Positions 48,598 through 59,172 of a stretch of DNA of 64,000 bases are shown here, in pieces. Position 1 is the first letter of the stretch; each line of letters starts with the position of its first letter. This stretch comes from Variovorax saccharolyticus. GTDB taxonomy: Bacteria > Pseudomonadota > Gammaproteobacteria > Burkholderiales > Burkholderiaceae_C. The notes beneath the pieces were generated by a model, which saw only the letters and a program-made list of their open reading frames with translations, made no database searches and was not told the DNA's origin. The translations under genes and the position numbers were made by a program. The DNA lies in assembly GCF_030316765.1 (NCBI RefSeq), contig NZ_JASZYT010000002.1, forward strand, positions 620,001 through 684,000, written 5' to 3'.

Positions 48598-49809
48598 ATG
48601 AAGCTTGGCAGGATCGTTCTCGGCGCGTTCGCCGTCGCCGCCGTGGCCGCCACGGCAGCCTGGTTCAACCTGGACAAGGAAACGCGCGGGCTGCTCGCCA
48701 CCCTGCCGACCGACCGCGACGTGCTGTTCTGGAGCCAGCCGCAGCGCGATGCGGCATTTCGCGCGCTCGACCGGCTGCCCGTGCTCGCCAAGGCGCGTGC
48801 CGTCCCCGCCGGCGCCACGCCCTTGCCCTTGCCGCCCGGCCCGCCGCTGGTGCTGCCGCTGGATGTCGACGCCTACATGGCGCAACAGAGAAGCGCCGCC
48901 CTCGTGATCCTGCACGACGGCAAGCTGCGCCTGGAGCGCTACGGCCTGGGCTTCGACCGCGAGGGGCGCTGGACCAGTTTCTCCGTCGCCAAGTCCATCA
49001 CCTCCACGCTGCTCGGCGCCGCCGTTCGCGACGGCCAAATCCGCAGCCTCGACGACAAGGTCAGCGACTACATCCAGGAGATGAAAGGCTCGGCCTATGA
49101 CGAGGTCAGCATCCGCCAGTTGCTCACCATGACGTCCGGCGTGCGCTGGAACGAGGACTACGCCGATCCGAATTCCGACGTGGCGCGCTTCAACAACCAC
49201 AAGCCCGAAGAGGGCGTCGATGCGCTGGTGAGCTACCTTCGCAAGCTGCCGCGTGCGGCGCCGGCCGGCACGCGCTGGAACTACAGCACCGGCGAGACCA
49301 ACCTGGTCGGCGTGCTCGTCACGCGGGCGACGGGCAAGCCGCTCGCGGAGTACCTGTCGGCAAAGATCTGGGCGCCGGCCGGCATGGAGCAGCAGGCGAC
49401 CTGGATCCTGAGCCGGACTGGGCAGGAGATCAGCGGCTGCTGCATCCAGGCGGCCACGCGCGACTTCGCGCGCTTCGGGCAGTTCATCCTCGACGGCGCG
49501 CGCCTCGCCGGCAAGCCCATCGTGCCGGACGATTGGCTGGCCCAGGCCACCGCACGTCAAGCGGACATCGGCCGACCGGGCCGCGGCTACGGCTTCCAGT
49601 GGTGGACCTACGACGACGGCAGTTTCGCGGCCCGCGGCATCTTCGGGCAGGGCATCTTCATCGATCCGAAGCGCAGGCTGGTGATCGCCTCCAACGGCAA
49701 CTGGGCCGGCGGCGCCACGGGCGCGGCCGAGATGGCGGCGCGGGAGGACTTCTACAAGGCGGTGCAGAAGGCCGTGGCCGACGAGGCGGCGGGCAAGGCC
49801 GGCGGCTGA
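48598..49809 (+). CDS. Serine hydrolase of the beta-lactamase/NylB-like family
   Basis: 403 aa. A signal anchor (about residues 4-23) leads to a class-C-beta-lactamase fold. The Ser-x-x-Lys motif SVAKS is near residue 131, the second motif is YSTG in WNYSTGETN, and a GIFGQG near the C-terminus takes the place of the KTG/HxG box. This pattern resembles 6-aminohexanoate-dimer hydrolases and esterases rather than true beta-lactamases. Periplasmic or membrane-anchored; substrate unknown. Confidence 0.85.
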   Translation: MKLGRIVLGAFAVAAVAATAAWFNLDKETRGLLATLPTDRDVLFWSQPQRDAAFRALDRLPVLAKARAVPAGATPLPLPPGPPLVLPLDVDAYMAQQRSAALVILHDGKLRLERYGLGFDREGRWTSFSVAKSITSTLLGAAVRDGQIRSLDDKVSDYIQEMKGSAYDEVSIRQLLTMTSGVRWNEDYADPNSDVARFNNHKPEEGVDALVSYLRKLPRAAPAGTRWNYSTGETNLVGVLVTRATGKPLAEYLSAKIWAPAGMEQQATWILSRTGQEISGCCIQAATRDFARFGQFILDGARLAGKPIVPDDWLAQATARQADIGRPGRGYGFQWWTYDDGSFAARGIFGQGIFIDPKRRLVIASNGNWAGGATGAAEMAAREDFYKAVQKAVADEAAGKAGG

Positions 49810-49841
49810 TCGCCGCCTGCGGTCGCCGAGTTCGACTGGAG

Positions 49842-50879
49842 CTAGGCGCCGGCGCCCAGGTCAGCCAGAAAATCCCGAGCACGCTCTGACGACCTGGAGA
49901 CAAGATTCATTGCCTGGGAGGCAGCCAAAGCAACGCGAGGACGAGCGCCTTCATCCAAGTCGGCTACAGCGGTCGTGAGCCAGTCTGGAAACTTCTCCAT
50001 CAGCGCGTCGATCAGCACCGTGGCCTGTCGGCGGTCCTTGTCAGCCTTGAGCGCGCGCGACGGGTCTCGAAGCGTGCTGACGATGAGTTTATGAAGGGCA
50101 AACCTGGCAGGGTCCGGCAGCATCACCGGGACCACATGTTCCTTGCCAAGGACAAAGCCACGCGTTGCGTCTGAAATCAGATAGCCGAAGTAGGGCAATC
50201 CCGTCGCGTGTGCTCGTATCTGGGGCAAGGGCTTCGTTTCGTACGCCTCGGTGCCCGGCACGAGCAAGTCAACCTTGAGCGGGCGACCGCGGGCCTTGAA
50301 GGCGGTCGAGGGCTTCTGAGGATCCAGCTCCGGGACCTCGAAGAAGGCAACGCCGCTGTCGCGAAGGATGTCGAGAAAGCTGCGCTCCTGGGGAATGGCC
50401 ACGGAGATGGACCCGGCGCTTCCGATGTCGATGTCTTCGGTCGCGTAGTTCGCGGCAAGGCGAACGCCCAGGCTGTTCAGCAGCGCACCGAATGCATGAG
50501 AGCCGACGAGGACCCCCCCGTGGCTGAAGATTCCGGCATTGAAGAGCGTGGCGAGAGTCAGCGCCGACGAGTTGTCCGCGGCTGCAAAGCCCGCCTTGCG
50601 CAGAAGCTGGACCTCGCTGGCGAGTTCGCGCATCTCGGCGCTCTCGAGGCGCTTCTCTTCGAGTGCCGCTTCGCAACGAGGATCTCCCACGCGGCCCAGC
50701 GAGGTTTCCTTGTGTTTTCCGGACGCCAGGTACACCCGCCAGTAGAGGTATGTCTTGCCGGCCACAGTCTTCTGGGCGGCGGACCCGGGAGAGTGCAGCG
50801 GGATGCAGGACTGCGCGCTGGCGCGCTCGCTGACTGAGGCATACAGCGTCTGTAGCGCATCGTTGTGGAAGCTGGCCAT
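49842..50879 (-). CDS. Nucleotidyltransferase-fold protein (GSU2403-like), accessory gene
   Basis: 345 aa. The N-terminal 100 residues are helical and charged. The middle shows nucleotidyltransferase-fold motifs: GVLVGSHAFGALLN, then YATEDIDIG with acidic metal ligands, and KVDLLVPG with a third Asp. This is the pattern of the GSU2403 family (NTP_transf_8). Function is unknown; the fold is used by toxins and tRNA/nucleotide-modifying enzymes. The gene looks less GC-rich than its flanks, lacks obvious partners and is preceded by a perfect 12-bp inverted repeat, suggesting horizontal acquisition and auto- or cross-regulation. Confidence 0.78.
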   Translation of the reverse strand: MASFHNDALQTLYASVSERASAQSCIPLHSPGSAAQKTVAGKTYLYWRVYLASGKHKETSLGRVGDPRCEAALEEKRLESAEMRELASEVQLLRKAGFAAADNSSALTLATLFNAGIFSHGGVLVGSHAFGALLNSLGVRLAANYATEDIDIGSAGSISVAIPQERSFLDILRDSGVAFFEVPELDPQKPSTAFKARGRPLKVDLLVPGTEAYETKPLPQIRAHATGLPYFGYLISDATRGFVLGKEHVVPVMLPDPARFALHKLIVSTLRDPSRALKADKDRRQATVLIDALMEKFPDWLTTAVADLDEGARPRVALAASQAMNLVSRSSERARDFLADLGAGA

Positions 50880-50886
50880 GGTCGAG

Positions 50887-50921
50887 ATTTATACCTCAGT
50901 GTTTGGTTTTGAGGTATAAAT
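50887..50921. promoter_or_regulatory. Perfect inverted repeat (operator candidate) before the nucleotidyltransferase gene
   Basis: ATTTATACCTCA (50887-50898) and TGAGGTATAAAT (50910-50921) are exact reverse complements around an 11-bp spacer, ending 7 bp from the start codon. Each arm contains a TATAAA/TATACC-like -10 sequence, so a dimeric repressor bound here would occlude the promoter. The centre-to-centre arm distance is 23 bp. Confidence 0.75.
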
Positions 50922-50971
50922 TCCTTGCACAGCCGCGCATTCCGCCAACCGTCGCGACTCAACGCCGTCCC

Positions 50972-52441
50972 TCAAGCCGCCATCCGCCCCTCCACCCCTC
51001 GCACCACCCTTGATTCGCAAGCAATCTCCCCCAGCCGTCGCAACCCGCCTTCGATCGCGTCGGTGAAGGGCCAGCCGCAATTGATGCGCAGATAGTGGTC
51101 GAAGCGCGAGGAGTTCGAGAACAGCGCGCCCGGCGCCACCAGGATGCCCTCGCGCAAGGCCCGGTCGAACACGGTCATCGACGGCAGCCGGTCGGGCAGC
51201 TCCACCCACAGCTGCAGTCCGCCCGGCGGCAGGTTCAGCCGCGTCCCGGCGGGGAAGTGCGCCGCGATGGCATCGGCGGTGCGCTCGCGCTGCTCCCGCA
51301 GCCGGTCGCGCAGGCGCCGCAGGTGGCGGTCGAAGGCGCCGGTGCCCATGTATTCGCCGGCCGTCCACTGCGACAGCTCCTCGTTGCTGCGGGTCTGCGT
51401 GTACTTGAGCATCTCGACCCGCCCATGCCAGCGTCCGGCCGAGATCCAGCCGAGCCGCATGCCCGGCGCCAGGATCTTGTGCAGCGAGGCGCAGTGGATC
51501 ACGTTGCCCGTGCGGTCCCATGACTTGATCGCCCGCGCCGGTGTGTCGGTGTCGAGCAGTTCGCTGTAGGTGTCGTCCTCGATCAGCGCCACGCCGCGCT
51601 GCTCGCAGAGCGCGACCAGGCGCTGCTTGTGCGCATCGGGCATGACGCTGCCCAGCGGGTTCTGCAGATGCGGCACCACCACCACCGCCTTGATGTTGTC
51701 ATAGGCATCGAGCGCCATCTCCAGGGCCTCGACCGACAGCCCGGTCTGCGGGCTGGTGGGGATCTCGACGGCGCGCATGCCCAGGCTCTCGAGCACCTGC
51801 AGCAGGCCGTAGAAGGTCGGAGATTCGACCGCCACCGTGTCGCCGGGCTGGGCCACGGCGCGCAGCGCGAGGTTGAGCGCCTCGATGCAGCCGTTGGTGG
51901 ACAGCACCTCGTCGGGCGCGAGCGTCATGCCCGCGCGCATGCCGCGCCGCGCCGCGGCTTCGCGCAAGGGCGTGCGGCTGCGCGAGGGCGCGGCGGTCGT
52001 CAGCAGGGCGGGCCGCTGGCGCAACAGCCGCATCATGATCGTCTGCAGCGCCTGCGCGGGATAGAGCTCCGGCGCACCGCGGGCCAGCGAGAAGTCGATC
52101 CGCACCGCGCCCTGGCGCCTGCGGGCGACGAATTCCGAGACCTTCCCATGGATGCCGACGTACTGCGCCGGGTCGGGCGCCACATCGGCGGCCGGCTCCT
52201 CCATGGCCGCGATCGCGAGCCGCCGCGGGCGCTTCACGAAGTAGCCCGAGCGATCGCGGGCCTCGACCCAGCCTTCGCCTTCCATCGTGCGGCACAGCTG
52301 CAGCGCGGTCGACAGGCTGATGCCGTGCAGGCGCATCAGGCTGCGCAGCGAAGGCAGCTTGTCGCCCGGCTTCAGCGAGCCGGCACGGATCGCGTCCAGG
52401 TAGTGGACGGCCAGTTGGCGATAGAGCGGTGACGGTTCCAT
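50972..52441 (-). CDS. MocR/PdxR-type transcriptional regulator (GntR HTH + aminotransferase-like domain)
   Basis: 489 aa with the ATG at 52441 (MEPSPLYRQ). A GntR-type winged helix (about 5-75: LKPGDKLPSLRSLMRLHGIS) is joined to a fold-type I PLP aminotransferase-like domain, with NPLGSVMP, the Asp-rich YSELLD segment and the PLP lysine in SLHKILAPGMRLGW. MocR proteins use PLP or an amino-acid aldimine as signal; targets are often the divergent neighbour, here the DUF2917 gene starting 180 bp away. An ATG 63 bp upstream is possible but adds a non-conserved extension. Confidence 0.88.
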   Translation of the reverse strand: MEPSPLYRQLAVHYLDAIRAGSLKPGDKLPSLRSLMRLHGISLSTALQLCRTMEGEGWVEARDRSGYFVKRPRRLAIAAMEEPAADVAPDPAQYVGIHGKVSEFVARRRQGAVRIDFSLARGAPELYPAQALQTIMMRLLRQRPALLTTAAPSRSRTPLREAAARRGMRAGMTLAPDEVLSTNGCIEALNLALRAVAQPGDTVAVESPTFYGLLQVLESLGMRAVEIPTSPQTGLSVEALEMALDAYDNIKAVVVVPHLQNPLGSVMPDAHKQRLVALCEQRGVALIEDDTYSELLDTDTPARAIKSWDRTGNVIHCASLHKILAPGMRLGWISAGRWHGRVEMLKYTQTRSNEELSQWTAGEYMGTGAFDRHLRRLRDRLREQRERTADAIAAHFPAGTRLNLPPGGLQLWVELPDRLPSMTVFDRALREGILVAPGALFSNSSRFDHYLRINCGWPFTDAIEGGLRRLGEIACESRVVRGVEGRMAA

Positions 52442-52621
52442 GCGGTCGATGCTCGCGCAGACGGCAGCGGGGAAACAGATGCAGTTCGGCGGGAATGGGA
52501 CCATAACAGATGGACATGCAGAGCCACTGTTGTGGCCGGGAAAGCCATTCTCTGTGCCTGTTTTTCAGGCACTGCGATGCCTACGATGAAGTCATTGCAA
52601 CTCTTCGACAGGGCACCTGCG

Positions 52622-52951
52622 ATGACCACCGAACTCCCCGAATCCACCTGCCTGCAGCGCGGCCAGACGCTGCGCATGGCCGTCGATGCCGGCTTCGCGC
52701 TGAGGGTCGCCCAGGGCAGCGTCGACCTGAGCGGACCGCCTTCGTGGCTGGGCGAATCGGTCTTCAGCGTGAAGACGCGGCTCGAGGAGGGCCAGGTCCA
52801 TGTGGTCGAGCGCGGCGGCTGGATCGAGGTGAGGGCGCTGGCGCCCGCGCGGGTGGGCCCGGTGGCGATGCCCGCGGCCAACGGGCCGGCGGCGGCTTCG
52901 CGGCTGGCGCGCCTGGTGCATCTGCTGGCCGGCCGAATGGCCTGGCGTTGA
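52622..52951 (+). CDS. DUF2917 protein
   Basis: 109 aa. The motif LRVAQGSVDLSG and the beta-rich pattern that follows fit DUF2917, small proteins of unknown function common in Burkholderiales and often next to a MocR or LysR regulator. Start chosen at 52622 (MTTELPES); an in-frame ATG at 52577 would add 15 residues. Divergent from the MocR-like gene, which may control it. Confidence 0.78.
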   Translation: MTTELPESTCLQRGQTLRMAVDAGFALRVAQGSVDLSGPPSWLGESVFSVKTRLEEGQVHVVERGGWIEVRALAPARVGPVAMPAANGPAAASRLARLVHLLAGRMAWR

Positions 52952-52963
52952 CAAGGCCGCCGC

Positions 52964-54349
<1,386 letters not shown>

Positions 54350-54392
54350 AGGCAGGCCCCCACGTTCGGCACTGGCGTGTCCCCGGCGTCGC

Positions 54393-56258
54393 TCATATGC
54401 ACGAATCCCAGGGCGCCGACAGTCTCACTGCCGCATTGATGATGCCGACCATCGAATAGGTCTGCGGGAAGTTGCCCCACATCTCGCCGGTCACCGGGTG
54501 GGTGTCCTCGGACAGCAGGCCGAGCGGATTGCGCGCCGCCAGCATGGTCTCGAAGATCTGCCGGGCCTCGGCCTTGCGGCCGATCTTGGCCAGCGCGTCG
54601 ATGCGCCAGAAGGTGCAGATGTTGAAGGCGGTCTCGGGCTTGCCGAAGTCGTCGGCGGCCTCGTAGCGGCGCATGTAGGGACCGTCGCAGAGCGACTTCT
54701 CCATCGCCTCGACGGTCGAGATGAAGCGCGGGTCGCGGGCGTCGATCAGCCCGACCTCGACCATCAGCAGCACGCTGGCGTCGAGCTCGTGGCCGCCGAA
54801 GCTCTCGGCGAAGGCCTGCCGCTCCTCGCACCACGATTTCTCCAGGATCTCCTCGCGCATGCGCGAGGCATGGCCGTGCCAGTAGGCGGCGCGCTCGGGC
54901 AGCTCCAGGGTGCGCGCGATCTTCGCGAGGCGGTCGCAGGCGGCCCAGCTCATCAGCGCCGAGCTGGTGTGGATGCGGGCCCGGGTGCGCAGCTCCCACA
55001 TGCCGGCGTCGGGCGTGCCGTAGACCCGGATCGCCTGCTCGCCGACCGCTTCGAGGTAGGGAAACTCGTTGACGCCGGCCCGGCTCAGCAGCCGATGGTC
55101 ATGGAAGGATTGCGCCGCGCCGAGCACGATGTTGCCGTAGACGTCGTGCTGGAAATGCTCCTGGGCCTGGTTGCCGACGCGCACCGGCCCCATGCCGCGA
55201 TAGCCGCCCAGGCCTTCGACGAAGGATTCGGGCAGTTCGCGCTCGAGCCCGATGCCGTAGAGCGGCTGGATGTGCTCGCCGTGCGAGCCGATCACCACGT
55301 TCGACAGCCAGCGCAGGTAGTCCTCCATGGTGCCGACCTCGGACAGGCTGTTGAGCGCGCGCACCACGAAGAAGGCGTCGCGCAGCCAGCAGTAGCGGTA
55401 GTCCCAGTTGCGCTGGCTGCCCGGCGCCTCGGGGATGCTGGTGGTCATCGCGGCGACGATCGCGCCGGTGTCCTCGTAGAGCGAGAGCTTGAGCGTGATC
55501 GCGGCGCGGATCACCGCTTCCTGGAACTCGAACGGGATCGCCAGCCGCTTGCTCCAGGTGCGCCAGTAGGCGATGGTCTCCTGCTCGAAGTGGCGCGCGG
55601 TGTCGGCGATGCCGTCGGTCAGCGTCTCGTCGGCGCCGAGCACGAAGTTGTGCTCGCGCGAGAGCACGAAGGGCTGGCGCGAGAGGATGTGCGAGACCGA
55701 GGCGTCGGTGTTCAGCCTGAGCGTGAAGTCGGGCCCGACATAGCGGATGTGGTTGCTGCCGCGCGTGATGGTGGGCGGCATCGCCCCCCACTGGAAGCGC
55801 GGAGTCAGCGCCACGCGGATGCGCGGCGTGCCCTTGATCGGCTTGACCCGGCGCACCATCGTCAGCGGCCGGAAGTAGCGCGAGCGGCTGTGGAAGCGCG
55901 GCGCCAGGTCGGTGATCTCGATGCCCTGGCCGGCGCTGTCGAAGAGCTGGGTGCGCAGCACCGCGGTGTTCGGCTCGTACCACTGCTTCGAGGACGCGAA
56001 GTCCTCGATCTCGATGGACCAGGCGCTGGCATCGGCGCCGGGATCGAGCAGCGCGTTGAAGACCGGATCGCCGTCGAAGCGCGGCAGGCAGCACCAGACC
56101 ACCCGGCCGCGGGCGTCGACCAGCGCGCTATAGGCGCAGTTGCCGATCACGCCGACATCGAGCGAAGCCGGCGCCGGCGGCAAGAAGCCGCCGTGCGGCA
56201 TCGGGGTCGAGGTGCCGGCATGGTCTTCGGCGATCGCCTCTGCGTGTGGGGGGGTCAT
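54393..56258 (-). CDS. Glycoside hydrolase family 15 (glucoamylase/trehalase-like) protein
   Basis: 621 aa with the ATG at 56258. An N-terminal beta-sandwich (VGVIGNCAYSALVDARGRVVW) precedes an (alpha/alpha)6 catalytic domain; DYRYCWLRDAFFVVRAL and the C-terminal LLSEDTHPVTGEMWGNFPQT contain the acidic catalytic region typical of GH15 glucoamylases and bacterial GH15 trehalases. Its ATG overlaps the otsB stop as ATGA. In this operon a trehalase or glucan-trimming role is plausible. No signal peptide, so cytoplasmic. Confidence 0.9.
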   Translation of the reverse strand: MTPPHAEAIAEDHAGTSTPMPHGGFLPPAPASLDVGVIGNCAYSALVDARGRVVWCCLPRFDGDPVFNALLDPGADASAWSIEIEDFASSKQWYEPNTAVLRTQLFDSAGQGIEITDLAPRFHSRSRYFRPLTMVRRVKPIKGTPRIRVALTPRFQWGAMPPTITRGSNHIRYVGPDFTLRLNTDASVSHILSRQPFVLSREHNFVLGADETLTDGIADTARHFEQETIAYWRTWSKRLAIPFEFQEAVIRAAITLKLSLYEDTGAIVAAMTTSIPEAPGSQRNWDYRYCWLRDAFFVVRALNSLSEVGTMEDYLRWLSNVVIGSHGEHIQPLYGIGLERELPESFVEGLGGYRGMGPVRVGNQAQEHFQHDVYGNIVLGAAQSFHDHRLLSRAGVNEFPYLEAVGEQAIRVYGTPDAGMWELRTRARIHTSSALMSWAACDRLAKIARTLELPERAAYWHGHASRMREEILEKSWCEERQAFAESFGGHELDASVLLMVEVGLIDARDPRFISTVEAMEKSLCDGPYMRRYEAADDFGKPETAFNICTFWRIDALAKIGRKAEARQIFETMLAARNPLGLLSEDTHPVTGEMWGNFPQTYSMVGIINAAVRLSAPWDSCI

Positions 56259-57025
56259 TCCTCGGTCCTCCTCGGGGTGTCGTTCTTGTTGTTCGGCGCT
56301 GCCAGCAGGTCCCGCGCCGCCACCAGCCACTCGAACACCGCGCGCGGCGAATCGAGCCGGTGCAGCGCCTGGCTGGGGCCGGAGCCCACCTTGATCGCGA
56401 TGCCGCCGCGGGGCTGCACCACGGCGAAGCCGTTCTCGTCGGTGGTGTCGTCGCCGGCGAACACCGGCGTCCGGCCGGCGAATGGCGCTTCCTCCATGAA
56501 GGCGGCGATCGCGACGCCCTTGTGGATGCCTGCCGGCTTGACCTCGAACACGAACTTGCCGTGCATCAGTTCGAGTTGCGGCTGGTCGAAGATGATGCGC
56601 GCCATCGCGTCGCGGCAGACCGCTTCGAGCTGCGGCGCCAGGCGGTAGTGGAGCGCGATGGCGGCGTGCTTGCGTTCCACCAGCAGGCCTTCATGCACGC
56701 GCGCGAGTTCGTTGGCGGCGTCGAGCACCCGCGTCAGCTCGGGCGCGCGCTGCTCCTGCATGCGGCCTTCGGCGTCGCGGCGCTGCACGCCATGCTCGCC
56801 GGCGGCCGGCAGGCGCAGCGGGGCGAGGAAGCGGTCGAGCACGTCGATCTGGCGGCCCGAGACGACCGCCAGCGCGCCGCCGAGCAGGTCACGCAGGTCG
56901 CCGAGCAAGCCCACCATGGCAGGCGGGACGTGGATCGCCTCGGGGGTCTCGGCAAGCTCCACCAGGGTGCCGTCGAAATCGAGGAAGAGGGCCGCGTCGG
57001 GAGTAAGTCGGGGGGGCGTCTGCAT
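56255..57025 (-). CDS. otsB: Trehalose-6-phosphate phosphatase OtsB
   Basis: 256 aa. HAD motif I FLDFDGTLVELAETP, motif II VVSGRQ, and motif IV GDDTTDENGF are intact; the cap region has HKGVAIAAF. It completes trehalose synthesis from OtsA's product. First gene of the otsB - GH15 - otsA operon, linked by ATGA to the next gene. Confidence 0.94.
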   Translation of the reverse strand: MQTPPRLTPDAALFLDFDGTLVELAETPEAIHVPPAMVGLLGDLRDLLGGALAVVSGRQIDVLDRFLAPLRLPAAGEHGVQRRDAEGRMQEQRAPELTRVLDAANELARVHEGLLVERKHAAIALHYRLAPQLEAVCRDAMARIIFDQPQLELMHGKFVFEVKPAGIHKGVAIAAFMEEAPFAGRTPVFAGDDTTDENGFAVVQPRGGIAIKVGSGPSQALHRLDSPRAVFEWLVAARDLLAAPNNKNDTPRRTEE

Positions 57026-57098
57026 GGAGGGAAAACCATAGCAGACTCGAAGCCCCCGCAGCGTCGGTCAATGTCGATAGATCGCTCTGCGCCCGATC

Positions 57099-58361
57099 TC
57101 AGGGCGCCGGCAGCGCCGCCGCGATCGCTGCGATCCGGGCGCGGGCGATCGCCTCGCCGATCTTCGGGCCGGCGGCACCGGCCGCCTGGGCTTCGCGCGC
57201 GATCGGCTCGGTGGCCACCGCGCGGGCGGCCGCCAGCGCCGCGAGCAGCCGCTGGCGCTGCGGATAGGGCGCGTCTTCGAGGCCCAGACGCCCGCGCGCA
57301 TCGCACTCGCAGGCCAGCAGCACGTCGTCGAAGCGCTCGGGCTTGCGGAAGGCGTCGCAGCGCTCGAGCAGCCGCACGAGAGCGGCCGCGTTGAGATCTG
57401 CACTGCGGTGGATGTTGCCGTGCTCGCGCGCCACCACGTCGGCCAGCTCGCGCAACTCGACCGGCACCCGCCAGCGCTCGCACACCGCGCGCAGCAGCTT
57501 CGCGCTGCGCTGCTCGTGCCCGATGTGGCGCGGCAGCGCGTCGGCCGGCGTCGTGCCCTTGCCGAGGTCGTGCACCAGGCAGGCGAATCGCACGCCCAGC
57601 GGCGCCGCCAGCCGCGCCGCCATGTCGAGCACCATCATCAGGTGCACGCCGGTGTCGACCTCGGGATGATGGGCCTCGGGCTGCGGCACGCCCCACAGGC
57701 GATCGACCTCGGGCAGCAGCACCGGCAGCGCGCCGCAGGCTCGCAGCAGCTCGAACATCCGGGACGGCGAGCCCTCCATGAGGCCGCGCGAGAGTTCCTG
57801 CCAGACCCGCTCGGGCACCAGCGCGTCGACCTCGCCGGCCGCCACCATCTCGCGCATCAGCGCCATGGTCTCGGGCGCCACCCGGAAATCCGCGAAGCGG
57901 GCTGCGAAGCGCGCCACGCGCAGGATGCGCACCGGGTCCTCGCGGAAGGCCTCGGTGACGTGCCGCAGCCGCCTGTGCTGCAGGTCCTGCTGGCCATGGA
58001 AGGGATCGATCAAGTCGGCCGGGTCGAGCCCGAGCTGGTCGGCGGCTACGCGTTCGGCCGGCAGTGCGATCGCGTTGATCGTCAGGTCGCGCCGCGCCAG
58101 GTCCTGCTCGAGCGTGACGTCGGGTGCCGCATGGACCACGAAGCCGCGGTACCCCGGCGCGCTCTTGCGCTCGGTGCGCGCGAGGGCGTATTCCTCGCGC
58201 GTCTCGGGATGCAGGAACACCGGGAAGTCGCGCCCCACGGGCAGGAAGCCGCGTGCCGCCATCTGCTCGGGCGTGGCGCCGACGACGACCCAGTCGCGGT
58301 CGCTGCCGGTACGGCCGAGCAGTGCATCGCGGATCGCGCCGCCGACGAGATAGGTTTGCAT
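57099..58361 (-). CDS. cca: Multifunctional CCA tRNA nucleotidyltransferase
   Basis: 420 aa. Adds or repairs the CCA end of tRNAs. VGGAIRDALLG, the catalytic DRDWVVVG (Asp-x-Asp type pair), RRDLTINAIAL and EDPVRILRVARFAARF are the class II CCA motifs; an HD domain follows (VHDLGKGTTP), giving the extra phosphohydrolase activity of the gamma/beta-proteobacterial enzymes. The ATG at 58361 (MQTYLVGGAIRD) is canonical. Confidence 0.95.
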   Translation of the reverse strand: MQTYLVGGAIRDALLGRTGSDRDWVVVGATPEQMAARGFLPVGRDFPVFLHPETREEYALARTERKSAPGYRGFVVHAAPDVTLEQDLARRDLTINAIALPAERVAADQLGLDPADLIDPFHGQQDLQHRRLRHVTEAFREDPVRILRVARFAARFADFRVAPETMALMREMVAAGEVDALVPERVWQELSRGLMEGSPSRMFELLRACGALPVLLPEVDRLWGVPQPEAHHPEVDTGVHLMMVLDMAARLAAPLGVRFACLVHDLGKGTTPADALPRHIGHEQRSAKLLRAVCERWRVPVELRELADVVAREHGNIHRSADLNAAALVRLLERCDAFRKPERFDDVLLACECDARGRLGLEDAPYPQRQRLLAALAAARAVATEPIAREAQAAGAAGPKIGEAIARARIAAIAAALPAP

Positions 58362-58405
58362 CCCGCGAGTCTAGGGCGGACACGCCCTGGGCGAAGCAGG
58401 CAGGT

Positions 58406-59089
58406 TCAGCGGCCGCTGCGGTAGGGCTCCTCGAAGGCAAGGAAGTCCTTCTCGGCCAGCGCGTCGTCGATCCAGGCCTTGACCCCCGGCAGGGCCTGCA
58501 CGCGTTCGATATAGGCCGTGATGGCGGCGGGCACCGGCAGCCCGTAGGTTTTGATGCGTGTGCCGACCGGCGCGAAGTACGCGTCCGCGATCGTGAATCC
58601 GCCGAACAGCATCGGCCCGCCATGCTGCGCCAGCAGGTCTCCCCACATCTGGACGATGCGTTCGAGATCGGATTTCACCTCCGGCTGCTCGCGCAGCAGC
58701 CGGGCGCCGACTTCGGGCAGCGAGGCCTCGATGTTCATGCCGCAGTGGCTGCGCAGGCCGCCGAAGCCCGAGTGCATCTCGGCGCAGATGCTGCGCGCGC
58801 GGGCGCGGTCGGCGGCCGCCTGCGGCCACAGCTTCTTGTCGGGATGGGTCTCGGCCAGGTACTCGGCGATCGCCAGGGTGTCCCAGATCACCAGGCCACC
58901 GTCGACCAGCACCGGCACCTTGGCGACCGGGTTGAGCGCGCCGATGGCGTCCTTGAACTGCGAGCCGGCATCGAAGGAGTCGAAGCGCAGGATGACTTCG
59001 TCGAACGGGATGCCGGCCTGCTTCATGAGCACCCAGGGTCGCATCGACCACGACGAGTAGTTCTTGTTGCCGATGTAGAGCTTGGTCAT
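58406..59089 (-). CDS. Glutathione S-transferase family protein
   Basis: 227 aa. The N-terminal thioredoxin fold has SSWSMRPWVLMKQ with a probable catalytic Ser, cis-Pro in KVPVLVDG, and the C-terminal helical domain with the N-capping SIADAYFAP-type FTIADAY motif. The N-terminus LYIGNKNYSSWS fits a GST subgroup of unknown substrate in Burkholderiales. Cytoplasmic. Confidence 0.9.
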   Translation of the reverse strand: MTKLYIGNKNYSSWSMRPWVLMKQAGIPFDEVILRFDSFDAGSQFKDAIGALNPVAKVPVLVDGGLVIWDTLAIAEYLAETHPDKKLWPQAAADRARARSICAEMHSGFGGLRSHCGMNIEASLPEVGARLLREQPEVKSDLERIVQMWGDLLAQHGGPMLFGGFTIADAYFAPVGTRIKTYGLPVPAAITAYIERVQALPGVKAWIDDALAEKDFLAFEEPYRSGR

Positions 59090-59172
59090 GACGGGCCTCC
59101 TGTTGATGCAAAGCCCTCGATGCTAGCGGCGTTGCCGCGAAAGATTGATGCCGTTGCGGCCCGGAATTGATG

